This document shows, piece by piece, positions 37,523-46,180 of a DNA stretch of 64,000 nt (positions are counted from its first letter, which is position 1; each line of letters starts with the position of its first letter). Position numbers and translations under genes: made by a program. Under the pieces are notes generated by a model, which saw only the letters and a list, made by a program, of their open reading frames with translations, made no database searches and had not been told where the DNA came from. The stretch is from assembly GCA_902577765.1 (NCBI GenBank), contig CACHAK010000002.1, positions 1-64,000 on the forward strand, written 5' to 3'. Origin of the DNA: an uncultured Pelagibacteraceae bacterium. GTDB taxonomy: Bacteria > Pseudomonadota > Alphaproteobacteria > Pelagibacterales > AG-422-B15.

Positions 37523-38122
37523 ATGAACGAACTAAAAACTGAGAATTTGAGTTGTAAAAGAGGAGAAAACATAGTTCTCAAGAATATTAATTTTTCAATT
37601 AAGTCAGGTGAAACATTGGTTGTAAAAGGGCGAAATGGTTCTGGAAAAACTACCCTTTTAAGAATCTTATCCAATTTTATTACATCTTATGAGGGCAAGG
37701 TATTGTTTAATGATGTCGGTATAAGCGATGATAATTTATACAATAGTAAATTCAACCTAATTGGCCAAAAGAATTCTTTAAAAGAAAATCTTTCTATAAA
37801 AAAAAATTTAGAGTTATGGGATATTCTTTTTAATGAAGCTCTCAATCATGCAAAGCTATTAGAACAAAACAATTTGTATCATTTGATTAATAAGGATGTT
37901 AGCTCCTTAAGTGATGGACAAAAAAAATGTATTTCCCTCCACAGACTGAATTACAATAAATGTGATATGTGGTTTTTAGATGAACCATTTGTTTTTCTCG
38001 ATGAAATCAACACAAACTTACTTATAGAAAAAATAAATCAATTTAATGAAAATATGGGAACAGTTATACTTACTTCTAATATAAATTTACCAAAAAAATT
38101 TCATAAGGAAATTAATATTTAA
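37523..38122 (+). CDS. ccmA: cytochrome c maturation ABC ATPase CcmA
   Basis: The 199-residue ATPase drives haem release from CcmE together with CcmB. Walker A 'GRNGSGKTT' is at 36-44 and Walker B is 'MWFLDEPF'. The ABC signature reads 'LSDGQKKCISL' instead of LSGGQ, an Asp for the first Gly. The product is at the short end for the family. It is the first gene of the ccmABCDEFGH run; ccmB starts 2 bases after its stop. Confidence 0.9.
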   Translation: MNELKTENLSCKRGENIVLKNINFSIKSGETLVVKGRNGSGKTTLLRILSNFITSYEGKVLFNDVGISDDNLYNSKFNLIGQKNSLKENLSIKKNLELWDILFNEALNHAKLLEQNNLYHLINKDVSSLSDGQKKCISLHRLNYNKCDMWFLDEPFVFLDEINTNLLIEKINQFNENMGTVILTSNINLPKKFHKEINI

Positions 38123-38123
38123 T

Positions 38124-38747
38124 ATGTCTAACCTAATTAAACGAGATCTATTACTATCTTTTTATTCGAGTGCTAATTTTTTTTTCACGGTATCTTTTTT
38201 TATCCTTATTCTAATGTTAATTCCATTTGCATTTGGTACTCAAACTGAGCAGCTTAAAGTTTTATTTAGAGGTGTAGTTTGGATTGCGCTTGCTTTATCA
38301 ATCATTATTACAGTTGATAGAATTTATAATGCTGATTATGAGGATGGTAATTTAGATATTATTATGCAGAAAAATAAGACGATTGAGTATTTAATAATCA
38401 GTAAATATATAACACATTGGTTTATTTATTGCCTTCCGCTTTTAGTGATTCTGCCAGTATTGAGTTTTCTATTCTATTTGGATTATCTAGAGACTGTGCC
38501 AATATTTATAAACTTATTTATAGGCTCATTTGGTATGGTTTTCATTGCAAATTTCGTGAGCGCGCTAACGCTTGGCGCCAGAAGAACAATCTTTTTGAAA
38601 GCAATTATAATGATACCACTATTCGTACCTTTTATTATTTTTGGCTCCGATGCTGGTTCTTGGCCAATTTTATTAGCATTATCAATGCTCTCTTTTGTTA
38701 TCTCTATATATGTAACTGCATATGGTCTGCGTCTTTATGGAGAGTAG
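38124..38747 (+). CDS. ccmB: haem exporter protein CcmB
   Basis: The 207-residue inner-membrane protein has six hydrophobic helices and the CcmB features 'RGVVWIALALS' and 'DYEDGNLDIIM'. It is the permease partner of CcmA in the complex that releases holo-CcmE. A 34-base gap separates it from ccmC. Confidence 0.92.
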   Translation: MSNLIKRDLLLSFYSSANFFFTVSFFILILMLIPFAFGTQTEQLKVLFRGVVWIALALSIIITVDRIYNADYEDGNLDIIMQKNKTIEYLIISKYITHWFIYCLPLLVILPVLSFLFYLDYLETVPIFINLFIGSFGMVFIANFVSALTLGARRTIFLKAIIMIPLFVPFIIFGSDAGSWPILLALSMLSFVISIYVTAYGLRLYGE

Positions 38748-38781
38748 GCAATACTTCAAGTCAATATATATATATTAGAAA

Positions 38782-39486
38782 ATGTATATTAAAATTAAAA
38801 ATAACCATGTTGAACTTATCAAGTCTGCTAATCCATACCTGATTTTTGCAACAATTTTTGCATTTGTTATAGGCTTATATTATTCACTTTTTCAATCTCC
38901 TCCAGATTATATTCAAGGAGATTCGATGAGGATTATGTATATACATGTTCCCTCAGCATGGTTTGCACTCATGACTTATTCAATTTTAGCTGGTTCATGT
39001 GTTCTTTGGTTCATTACCCGAAACCCCCTTTTTAATCTTGTTGCAAGATCAATTGCTCAAGTAGGAATGGTATTTACTCTAATGTCATTGATAACTGGAA
39101 GTATATGGGGCAAGCCTACATGGGGTGTATGGTGGGTATGGGATGCGAGACTAACTTCTATGTTAATATTATTTTTTCTTTACGTCGCTTATATCTTTCT
39201 TTGGCAGGCAATATCAAACAAGGAACTTGCTTCGAAAATATCAGCCGCACTAGCAATTATAGGTTTTATCAATATACCAATAATTAAATTTTCAGTTGAT
39301 TGGTGGAATACTTTGCATCAACCTGCTTCAATTTCAAAACTTTCTGCACCAAGTATTGATGTAAGCATGTTAATTCCATTATTTATAATGACAGCTGCCT
39401 GTTTTTTATTTCTAGTAACAGTATCACTAATTAGATTCAGACTTGTTCTGATTGAAAATAAAATGTTAAGGACCAGCAGTTTATGA
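38782..39486 (+). CDS. ccmC: haem transporter CcmC
   Basis: This 234-residue six-helix protein carries the haem-handling WWD motif 'WGKPTWGVWWVWDARLTS' and the flanking His residues ('YIHVPSAW' and 'WWNTLHQPAS'). It loads haem onto CcmE. Its stop overlaps the ccmD start by 4 bases. Confidence 0.95.
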   Translation: MYIKIKNNHVELIKSANPYLIFATIFAFVIGLYYSLFQSPPDYIQGDSMRIMYIHVPSAWFALMTYSILAGSCVLWFITRNPLFNLVARSIAQVGMVFTLMSLITGSIWGKPTWGVWWVWDARLTSMLILFFLYVAYIFLWQAISNKELASKISAALAIIGFINIPIIKFSVDWWNTLHQPASISKLSAPSIDVSMLIPLFIMTAACFLFLVTVSLIRFRLVLIENKMLRTSSL

Positions 39487-39638
39487 ATGAATTATTAGAT
39501 ATGGGTGGATATGCAATCTTTGTTTGGTCCTCATACGGTATTTTTTTCTTTTCCTTAATTATATTTTTTTTAATCAATGTATTAAATTTAAGGAAGTACG
39601 AAAAAATTTTTAATAAAATAAAAAACAAAATTGAGTAG
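39483..39638 (+). CDS. ccmD: haem exporter small subunit CcmD
   Basis: A 51-codon ORF starts with an ATGA overlap on ccmC and ends inside the ccmE start region (8-base overlap). The product begins 'MNELLDMGGYAIFVWSSYG', then has one membrane helix and a basic tail ('LRKYEKIFNKIKNK'). This is exactly the CcmD layout: short N-terminus with 'GGYxxxVWxSYG', one helix, positive C-terminus. CcmD holds CcmE in the CcmABC complex. It is too short for standard ORF cut-offs and easily missed. Confidence 0.9.
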   Translation: MNELLDMGGYAIFVWSSYGIFFFSLIIFFLINVLNLRKYEKIFNKIKNKIE

Positions 39639-40068
39639 TTTAGTAAAAAGCAGATTAATTAAATTTCTCTTAAGTTTAATTATTGTTTCAATCGCAGTAT
39701 TGATAATTATTTTTAACTTAAGAGATAATATTATTTATTTTTACGGCCCCACTGAACTTATAAAAAATTCAGATAAACAAGGTCAAATAATGAGGTTGGG
39801 AGGACTTGTATCAGTAGGCTCTTTTCAAAACGAAACTGAGAGTATTTTTTATTTCAGTATTACTGATGGCGAAAACGAAATTGATGTGAAATATGAGGGT
39901 ATTCTGCCAAATTTATTTGCTGAGGATAAGGGAGTTGTAGTTGAGGGGGTTTATATGAATGATGGTAGATTTATTGCAAACAAAGTCTTAGCAAAGCATG
40001 ATGAAAACTACATGCCTCCTGAAGTCATAGAAACACTTAAAAAATCAGGCAAATGGCAGGGTGAATGA
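39631..40068 (+). CDS. ccmE: cytochrome c-type biogenesis haem chaperone CcmE
   Basis: The 145-residue periplasmic haem chaperone has an N-terminal membrane anchor (about 9-29), an OB-fold domain, and the haem-binding motif 'HDENYMPPE' with H123 (covalent haem attachment) and Y127. The start is a TTG at 39631, overlapping ccmD by 8 bases; no ATG in frame fits the anchor better. It overlaps ccmF by 4 bases. Confidence 0.94.
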   Translation: MSSLVKSRLIKFLLSLIIVSIAVLIIIFNLRDNIIYFYGPTELIKNSDKQGQIMRLGGLVSVGSFQNETESIFYFSITDGENEIDVKYEGILPNLFAEDKGVVVEGVYMNDGRFIANKVLAKHDENYMPPEVIETLKKSGKWQGE

Positions 40069-41966
40069 GTTTATATATTTTTTATATTTCAAATTTTTTA
40101 CTACTACTTTGTCTAACTGCATCACTAATGCAGTCTAGTAAAATTATAAATAATAAAATATTCGCTAGACCTGGTGTTATTGTGCTGGCCTACGTACAGT
40201 TAATTTCAATACTATTGTCATTTTTAATTCTAATTTATCTTTTTCTCATTTCAGATTTTAATATTGATTTAGTTTATTTCAATTCTCATTCTGAAAAACC
40301 ACTTATTTATAAATTCTCTGGCGTTTGGGGAAATCATGAAGGAAGTATGCTTTTATGGATATTAATTTTGGTCTTATTTAATTTTTTATTTGCCCTTTCG
40401 AGAAGAATTTCGGAACGGTTTAAAGAGATAACAGTTGCGGTACAGAGTATCATGATCTTTGGATTCGTCGCATTTTTATTTTTTTTATCAAATCCATTTG
40501 CAATAAATCAAAATAATTTTTTTGAAGGGATTGGTTTAAATCCTATTTTACAGGATCCACTTCTGGCAATTCATCCACCTGTGTTGTATGTAGGCTATGT
40601 TGGATTTTCTCTAGTATTTAGTCTAGCAATCGCAGGATTAATTACCAAAGAGGTTGATCAGCAATGGGCTTCAATTGTTAAACCTTGGGTTTTTTCTGCA
40701 TGGGCGTTTCTTACTGCTGGGATAGCTTTAGGTTCATTTTGGGCTTATTACGAACTCGGTTGGGGAGGTTATTGGTTTTGGGATCCGGTTGAGAATGCAT
40801 CACTAATGCCGTGGATAGCCGCAACTGCATTAATTCACTGTGTGTTGATACTTCAGAAAAGAAATGTAATGCAATCTTGGACTATTATTTTAGCTATACT
40901 TACATTTTCATTGAGTTTAGTTGGAACATTTCTAGTCCGGTCTGGAATTTTAAATTCAGTTCATACCTTTGCCAGTGATCCCGGAAGAGGTCTATTTATT
41001 TTACTATTTATTTTTCTTATACTTGTCTTTTCTTTTAGCCTATTTGCTTACAACTCTGAAAAAATTAATGAGACAAGTAGTATGGATTTGATCAGCAGGG
41101 GTACAGGTATACAGGTGAATAACTGGCTTTTGATAACCATTTTAACAATTGTTCTCTTAGGAACGATGTATCCTCTTGCAACTGATTTATTACTTAATAA
41201 GAGCTTAACTGTTGGGCCAAAATACTACTCAACGACCATAGCCCCCATCATAATACTTTTCCTTTTTTTTATGTTTATATCTCCTCGTTTGGGATGGACT
41301 GACACAAAACTCTATAAAATAATAATTCAACTGCGATACCTCATTATTACGTCATTAACTATAACATTGATAATTAGTTTATATTTTGAATTGTTTGATT
41401 TAACTGAAATCTTAATTATCTTTTTTAGTTTACTTTTAACAATTTCTTCGATGACATCTAGTTTAAACTTTAATAAGCAAAATATTTTAGTAAGAACCAA
41501 TTTAGGGCAAAATCTTGCACACGCTGGATTTGGCATCTTGATGATGGCAGTTGTGAGTAATGCTGTGTATTCTGAAGAGAGAATTTATAATGCTAAAGTT
41601 GGAGATAATTTACAATTACAAAAATATATTTTTAGTTTTGATAAAATAGAACAAGTTGAGGAAAGCAATTATAATTCACTAAAAGCATATTTTCTGATGA
41701 AAAAAGATGGTAAGTTAATAGATACATTCACTCCTGAAATCAGATTTTATTCAAACCCACCTACAATTACTTCAGAAGCAAGTATTTTGCACAAGTTTTT
41801 TTCAGATATTTACCTTGTCATGAATGTTCCTCAAGATCAGCAGTCAATAAGTGTCAGAATGCATATCAAACCTTTCATGACAATACTTTGGTTAGGTGCA
41901 TTTATGATAATCATTGGGGGGATTATATCTGCTTCCATTAGAGTTGGACGTTCCGATGAAAAGTAA
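40065..41966 (+). CDS. ccmF: cytochrome c haem lyase subunit CcmF
   Basis: The 633-residue polytopic protein carries the WWD motif 'WGGYWFWDPVENASLMPW' and haem-ligand His residues in 'GVWGNHEGSML', 'LAIHPPVLY' and 'NSVHTFASDP'. With CcmH it attaches haem to apocytochrome c in the periplasm. Length and helix count are normal. The 3' end overlaps ccmG by 11 bases. Confidence 0.96.
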   Translation: MSLYIFYISNFLLLLCLTASLMQSSKIINNKIFARPGVIVLAYVQLISILLSFLILIYLFLISDFNIDLVYFNSHSEKPLIYKFSGVWGNHEGSMLLWILILVLFNFLFALSRRISERFKEITVAVQSIMIFGFVAFLFFLSNPFAINQNNFFEGIGLNPILQDPLLAIHPPVLYVGYVGFSLVFSLAIAGLITKEVDQQWASIVKPWVFSAWAFLTAGIALGSFWAYYELGWGGYWFWDPVENASLMPWIAATALIHCVLILQKRNVMQSWTIILAILTFSLSLVGTFLVRSGILNSVHTFASDPGRGLFILLFIFLILVFSFSLFAYNSEKINETSSMDLISRGTGIQVNNWLLITILTIVLLGTMYPLATDLLLNKSLTVGPKYYSTTIAPIIILFLFFMFISPRLGWTDTKLYKIIIQLRYLIITSLTITLIISLYFELFDLTEILIIFFSLLLTISSMTSSLNFNKQNILVRTNLGQNLAHAGFGILMMAVVSNAVYSEERIYNAKVGDNLQLQKYIFSFDKIEQVEESNYNSLKAYFLMKKDGKLIDTFTPEIRFYSNPPTITSEASILHKFFSDIYLVMNVPQDQQSISVRMHIKPFMTILWLGAFMIIIGGIISASIRVGRSDEK

Positions 41967-42480
41967 TGGTTTAAAATTTTTACCTTTGGTCTTAATAATA
42001 TTATTAAGTATATTCTTATTTTTTTCTTTAAATAATGACACATCAAAACTTTCAAGCCCACTTGTTGGTAAACAGGTTCCAGATTTTTCATTGCCAAACC
42101 TTTTTGGGCAGGAAAAGCTAACAAATTTAGACTTGAATAGTGAAATTCCAATTTTATTAAATGTTTGGTCTTCTTGGTGCATTCCATGTCGAGCAGAGCA
42201 CGATATATTAATGGTTTTGTCTGAACTCTATGAAGTAGAAATATTTGGTTTGAATTACAAAGATAACAATGAAGAAGCAAAAAAATTTATAAATAATCTT
42301 GGAAATCCATTCGTTAAAATTGGCTCAGATAATTCAGGAAGAACAGCTATCGATCTTGGAGTTTACGGGGTTCCAGAGACATATATTATTGCTAACGGCA
42401 TAATTATTTATAAACATATTGGTCCAATTCATATGAACGAGTTAGAAGAGAAAATTCTTCCAATCATTAGAAACAATTGA
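41956..42480 (+). CDS. ccmG: thiol:disulfide oxidoreductase CcmG/DsbE
   Basis: The ATG at 41956 gives 174 residues: one N-terminal membrane anchor, then a thioredoxin domain with active site 'WCIPC' preceded by 'NVWSSW', and the cis-Pro 'GVPETYI'. It reduces apocytochrome c before haem attachment. A longer frame from a TTG at 41914 would put extra residues before the anchor and is unlikely. It overlaps ccmF by 11 bases. Confidence 0.93.
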   Translation: MKSNGLKFLPLVLIILLSIFLFFSLNNDTSKLSSPLVGKQVPDFSLPNLFGQEKLTNLDLNSEIPILLNVWSSWCIPCRAEHDILMVLSELYEVEIFGLNYKDNNEEAKKFINNLGNPFVKIGSDNSGRTAIDLGVYGVPETYIIANGIIIYKHIGPIHMNELEEKILPIIRNN

Positions 42481-42483
42481 ATT

Positions 42484-42840
42484 ATGTATAAGATAATTAA
42501 GATATTTTTAATTATGTTTTGGTTTCAAGGTTATACCGTAGCAGAAGATCAAAGGGCAATTGAGCTTTTTAAAGAAGTTAGGTGTCTTGTATGTCAGGGC
42601 CAAACAATTCATGAGTCTAATGCAGAATTAGCAGAGGATCTAAAACAACTTATTCGTGAAAAAATTAGTCAAGGAGAGACCGATCACCAAATTAAAGAAT
42701 ATTTAGTAGAAAGGTATGGCGATTGGATTTTGATGACACCTCCATTTAAAAGTCTTACTTATATACTATGGTCTCTTCCATTTCTCATAATGATAATAGG
42801 AGCTATTGCAATATATAGACAAAAAAGAGGCCAAGCCTAA
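42484..42840 (+). CDS. ccmH: cytochrome c biogenesis protein CcmH (short form)
   Basis: This 118-residue protein has a signal/anchor, the redox motif 'RCLVCQGQ' and one C-terminal membrane helix, the alphaproteobacterial CcmH/CycL form without the TPR part. The TPR subunit CcmI is not next to it, so it must be encoded elsewhere or be missing. It lies 3 bases after ccmG and ends the ccm run. Confidence 0.94.
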   Translation: MYKIIKIFLIMFWFQGYTVAEDQRAIELFKEVRCLVCQGQTIHESNAELAEDLKQLIREKISQGETDHQIKEYLVERYGDWILMTPPFKSLTYILWSLPFLIMIIGAIAIYRQKRGQA

Positions 42841-42912
42841 TTTTTGACAATTTGTAGATATATTTTAAACAATTTGTAATTATATATTATAGTGAAATTA
42901 AAAGAGGTGATT

Positions 42913-43206
42913 ATGAAATCAACAATTTATGCATTTTTATTATTTTTCTTCCTTAGTTTGAATTTTACGTTAGCTGGTGGAATAGAAGATGAAACAAAAG
43001 ACTACGAGGACGTTGAGCTTACAACAAGAGAAGATATTTCTGAATTTCAAGATTTACAAGAACCATTGTATGAAAAACTAGATGAAGTTTTGGCAGACGG
43101 ATGTACTGCTGGACAGAGAATAGTTACGTATTCTAAGGGATGTGTAACATGGTCTGGTGGCTATATTTCTGAGGGCGAAGAACCAGATTATTTTGTCAGA
43201 TATTAA
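42913..43206 (+). CDS. small exported protein with two cysteines
   Basis: Starting at ATG 42913, which has AGAGGTG at 42903-42909 as ribosome site, the product is 97 residues with a signal peptide (about 1-22) and an acidic mature part. Two Cys residues ('DGCTAG' and 'SKGCVTWSGG') lie near the C-terminus and could form a disulfide. No family is recognised. It lies just after ccmH and 9 bases before the PagL-like gene, with which it is probably co-transcribed. Confidence 0.5.
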   Translation: MKSTIYAFLLFFFLSLNFTLAGGIEDETKDYEDVELTTREDISEFQDLQEPLYEKLDEVLADGCTAGQRIVTYSKGCVTWSGGYISEGEEPDYFVRY

Positions 43207-43215
43207 TTTTATATA

Positions 43216-43707
43216 ATGAAAATAATTGGATCGATTTTATTGTTACTATTTCTAATATTTTATGGATTTAGTGCTCAATCCAATGAAGAAAACATGTGGT
43301 CTTTTTCATTAGGTCAATTTGATGTAAACGACACAGTTGACTCATCAGAATTAAGATTTGAATATTTGTACGGAAAGAATTTTTTTAAAAATAATTATGA
43401 TCTCAAACCTTTCTTGGGTGTTATGAGAAACGGAGATAATGGAAAATATATTTATTCAGGTTTAAGAAAAGATATTGGAATTTCAGAAAATTGGTTTTTA
43501 ACGCCGAGCTTTGCGTTAGGATATTATGATAGAGGTGACAGTAAAGATTTGGGCCATAATCTTGAATTTAGAACCCAGATTGAGTTTTCATATAAACTTA
43601 AATCAAGTCGAATAGGATTTAATTTAAATCACATATCAAATGCAAGCATTGGTGATACGAATCCTGGTACAGAAAGTGCTACGATATCACTCATAAGACC
43701 ATTTTAA
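43216..43707 (+). CDS. PagL-like lipid A 3-O-deacylase
   Basis: The 163-residue outer-membrane barrel has a signal peptide (about 1-20) and a C-terminal Phe. The catalytic residues of PagL appear in the right order and spacing: H139 and S141 in 'NHISNA', and E153 in 'NPGTES', a 2- and 12-residue spacing that matches His126/Ser128/Glu140 of the Pseudomonas enzyme. PagL removes the 3-position acyl chain of lipid A, altering the outer leaflet. The rest of the barrel is divergent, so identity rests on the active site and length. It overlaps the 3' end of ftsY by 4 bases, convergently. Confidence 0.78.
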   Translation: MKIIGSILLLLFLIFYGFSAQSNEENMWSFSLGQFDVNDTVDSSELRFEYLYGKNFFKNNYDLKPFLGVMRNGDNGKYIYSGLRKDIGISENWFLTPSFALGYYDRGDSKDLGHNLEFRTQIEFSYKLKSSRIGFNLNHISNASIGDTNPGTESATISLIRPF

Positions 43708-44576
43708 TTTTTAATAAAATTATTGGAAAATTGCTCAGGGTCAAAATCAATAAGATCACTGATTTTCTCACCACTACCAATTGCTAAAATTGGAATTTTT
43801 GTTTTGTTGGAAATTGATACAAGTGTTCCTCCTGCTGCATTGGAATCAAATTTCGTCATAATAATCCCAGTTATTTTGGTAAATTTATTAAATTCTTCCA
43901 CTTGTTTTAAGGCATTTTGCCCTGTTGTGGCATCAATTGATATTATTGAATCATGAGGAAATGTTTCATCGTGTTTTTTAAGCACTCGGTCAATTTTACC
44001 TAATTGATCCATTAGATCAGTTTTGTTCTGAAGTCTTCCAGCTGTATCGATTATAACTACGTCAATATTATTTTTATCTGCATATTCAATTGACTTAAAT
44101 ACTACACTTGCTGGGTCAGTCTTGTCAGCATCTCTTATAAAGTCTGTTCCTATTTTATCAGCCCATTCATTCAATTGTTCTGCAGCTGCTGCTCTAAAGG
44201 TATCAGCAGCAACCAACAGAATATTTTTCCCCTCTTTTTGAAATTGATTTGCCAGTTTTGCAATTGTTGTAGTTTTACCTGAACCATTTACTCCTACCAT
44301 TAATATAACGTAGGGTTTTGTGCTATTTTTATAGTCAATTTTTTTTATATTTGTTGATATAACTTCAGTTATAATTTTACTAAGAGATGTTTGAATTTCT
44401 ATCAGTGAAGGAGCATTAGAAAATTTCTCATTTCCTAATCTTGCTGTAATAAGTTCTGATGTTTCAACATCAACGTCAGAAGAAATGAGAAGATCCTCAA
44501 AATCCTGTATTGTATTTTGATCAATTTTTTGATTTGCAAATACTTTTGCTAGGCCAGATTTTAAACTCTTAAACAA
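43704..44576 (-). CDS. ftsY: signal recognition particle receptor FtsY
   Basis: This 290-residue SRP GTPase has 'GVNGSGKTTTIAKLA' (P-loop), 'DTFRAAAAEQL', 'DTAGR' and 'TKFDSNAAGG', and pairs with Ffh (encoded in this window) to target membrane proteins. It lacks the long acidic A domain of E. coli FtsY, as is common in small genomes. It overlaps mtaB by 8 bases and closes the dapF-DCC-mtaB-ftsY unit. Confidence 0.95.
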   Translation of the reverse strand: MFKSLKSGLAKVFANQKIDQNTIQDFEDLLISSDVDVETSELITARLGNEKFSNAPSLIEIQTSLSKIITEVISTNIKKIDYKNSTKPYVILMVGVNGSGKTTTIAKLANQFQKEGKNILLVAADTFRAAAAEQLNEWADKIGTDFIRDADKTDPASVVFKSIEYADKNNIDVVIIDTAGRLQNKTDLMDQLGKIDRVLKKHDETFPHDSIISIDATTGQNALKQVEEFNKFTKITGIIMTKFDSNAAGGTLVSISNKTKIPILAIGSGEKISDLIDFDPEQFSNNFIKN

Positions 44577-45825
44577 TTATATTTCCAATTAAGCCATCTT
44601 GACGCTTTCCAGTGACAAGCATTTTAATTATTTTACCCACTTCAAAATTATCATCTAGACAGACTTTTGCAAATGTATCTGATCTACCTTGATTTTGACT
44701 CTCAACAATAAGATTAATCTCTTTATTCTTTAGCTTATCGTAGTGCTCGGTAATCTTTCGCTCGCCAATATTTCTGAGTATTTTTGCTCTTTTTTTTATA
44801 ATTTCTCGGTCTAGTTGAGGCATTCTAGCAGCGGGTGTTCCATCTCTTGGTGAAAATGGAAACACGTGCAAAAAAGTAATATTACATTCGTCTATAAGCC
44901 GCACTGAATTTAGAAACATTTCCTTCGTCTCTGTTGGAAATCCAGCAATTAAATCTGCACCAAATACAATATCAGGTCTAACAGTTCTGATGCGTTCTAT
45001 TGCATTAATTGCATCTTCTCTTGAATGTCTTCTTTTCATTCTTTTTAAAATCATATTATCACCAGCCTGCAGTGATAAATGAATGTGAGGAAGCAAACGT
45101 TTCTCACTTCCGTAAAGATTTATTAATTCATCATCTATTTCTGCGATATCAAGTGATGACAGTCGCAGCCTGTTAAGTTGAGGCAACTTATTTAGAATAA
45201 TTTTTACTAACTTTGACAATGAAATTTTTTTCTCTAAATCACACCCGTAGCTAGTGAGATCAACACCTGTTAGCACTATTTCTTTGTAGTTCTTCTCTAG
45301 AAGTAACTTTATTTGTTTTATAATATTTTTTGGATCCACACTTCTTGAATTACCCCGCCCATATGGAATTATACAAAATGTACACCTGTGATCACATCCA
45401 TTTTGTATTTGCACAAATCCTCTTATTCTATTTTTAACTTTATTTATAATTGGTGAAATTGCCTGTTCATTTTCGAATATATCTCCTACTAAATTTACTG
45501 GCTTATTACTCTCTCTTATAGTTTTATAGGTTGAGGATTCTAATTTTTCTTTATTTCCAATGATGGAGTCAATTTCGCTCATTGCCTCAAAATCTTTTTT
45601 ATGTATCTGTGCAGCACAACCAGTAAGAACGACTTGACTTTGTTGATTTTCTTTTTTTACTTTCCTAATTTCATTTTTCAGATCTGCGATAGTTTTATTT
45701 GTAACAGCGCAACTATTAATAAAAATGTGGTTCTGAAGATTGTTATCTTTTGCGTATTTTCTTATAACTTCAGACTCATAAAAATTCAGTCTACATCCGT
45801 AAGTTTTAATTTCTGGATCTTTCAT
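44569..45825 (-). CDS. mtaB: tRNA t6A37 methylthiotransferase MtaB
   Basis: Radical-SAM methylthiotransferase of 418 residues. N-terminal cluster ligands are in 'TYGCRLN', 'NSCAVT' and 'TGCAAQ'; the radical-SAM motif is 'GCDHRCTFCIIPYGRG'. A C-terminal TRAM-like part follows. It converts t6A37 to ms2t6A37, acting on the product of TsaD (also in this window). It overlaps the DCC gene by 20 bases and ftsY by 8. Confidence 0.93.
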   Translation of the reverse strand: MKDPEIKTYGCRLNFYESEVIRKYAKDNNLQNHIFINSCAVTNKTIADLKNEIRKVKKENQQSQVVLTGCAAQIHKKDFEAMSEIDSIIGNKEKLESSTYKTIRESNKPVNLVGDIFENEQAISPIINKVKNRIRGFVQIQNGCDHRCTFCIIPYGRGNSRSVDPKNIIKQIKLLLEKNYKEIVLTGVDLTSYGCDLEKKISLSKLVKIILNKLPQLNRLRLSSLDIAEIDDELINLYGSEKRLLPHIHLSLQAGDNMILKRMKRRHSREDAINAIERIRTVRPDIVFGADLIAGFPTETKEMFLNSVRLIDECNITFLHVFPFSPRDGTPAARMPQLDREIIKKRAKILRNIGERKITEHYDKLKNKEINLIVESQNQGRSDTFAKVCLDDNFEVGKIIKMLVTGKRQDGLIGNIIV

Positions 45826-46180
45826 TACTTATTTGATTTCTATTTTTTAAATATAAAGCAAATGCAAGAACTTCATACATTATATGACTCATATGATAGA
45901 TAAGAGGCAATTTGATAAAATTATAAAGCCATTTATACCTTGGAAGTTGAGACCATATCAGTAAAAAAGCATCAATTCCTTCTAATATCTTTCCATCATG
46001 TTTTGCATGAAGACGTCTTATCAATTGACTTGGTTCTTTTGAGGTTTCCTTTTCAGCAACTCTATTTTGAGTAACATCGACCCAATCAATAACATTATTA
46101 AGTTTCTTATAGTGGTTTATTTCAAACCTACAGATACTGCATGAGTTATTGAAGTAAATCTTAGTATTTTTGTTTCTCAC
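45806..46180 (-). CDS. DCC/DUF393 thiol-disulfide oxidoreductase-like protein
   Basis: The 124-residue protein starts with a strand followed by a 'CSIC' motif (C14, C17) and 'FEINHYKKL', the DUF393 (DCC family) pattern, and contains 'GIDAFLLIWSQLPRYKWL'. The family has a thioredoxin-like fold; targets are unknown. It overlaps both dapF (4 bases) and mtaB (20 bases), so it is firmly embedded in this operon. Confidence 0.85.
   Translation of the reverse strand: MRNKNTKIYFNNSCSICRFEINHYKKLNNVIDWVDVTQNRVAEKETSKEPSQLIRRLHAKHDGKILEGIDAFLLIWSQLPRYKWLYNFIKLPLIYHMSHIMYEVLAFALYLKNRNQISNERSRN

Noticed and set aside
41914-41955. Upstream TTG start for ccmG
   Set aside because: It would add 14 residues before the membrane anchor inside ccmF; the ATG at 41956 fits the family N-terminus.
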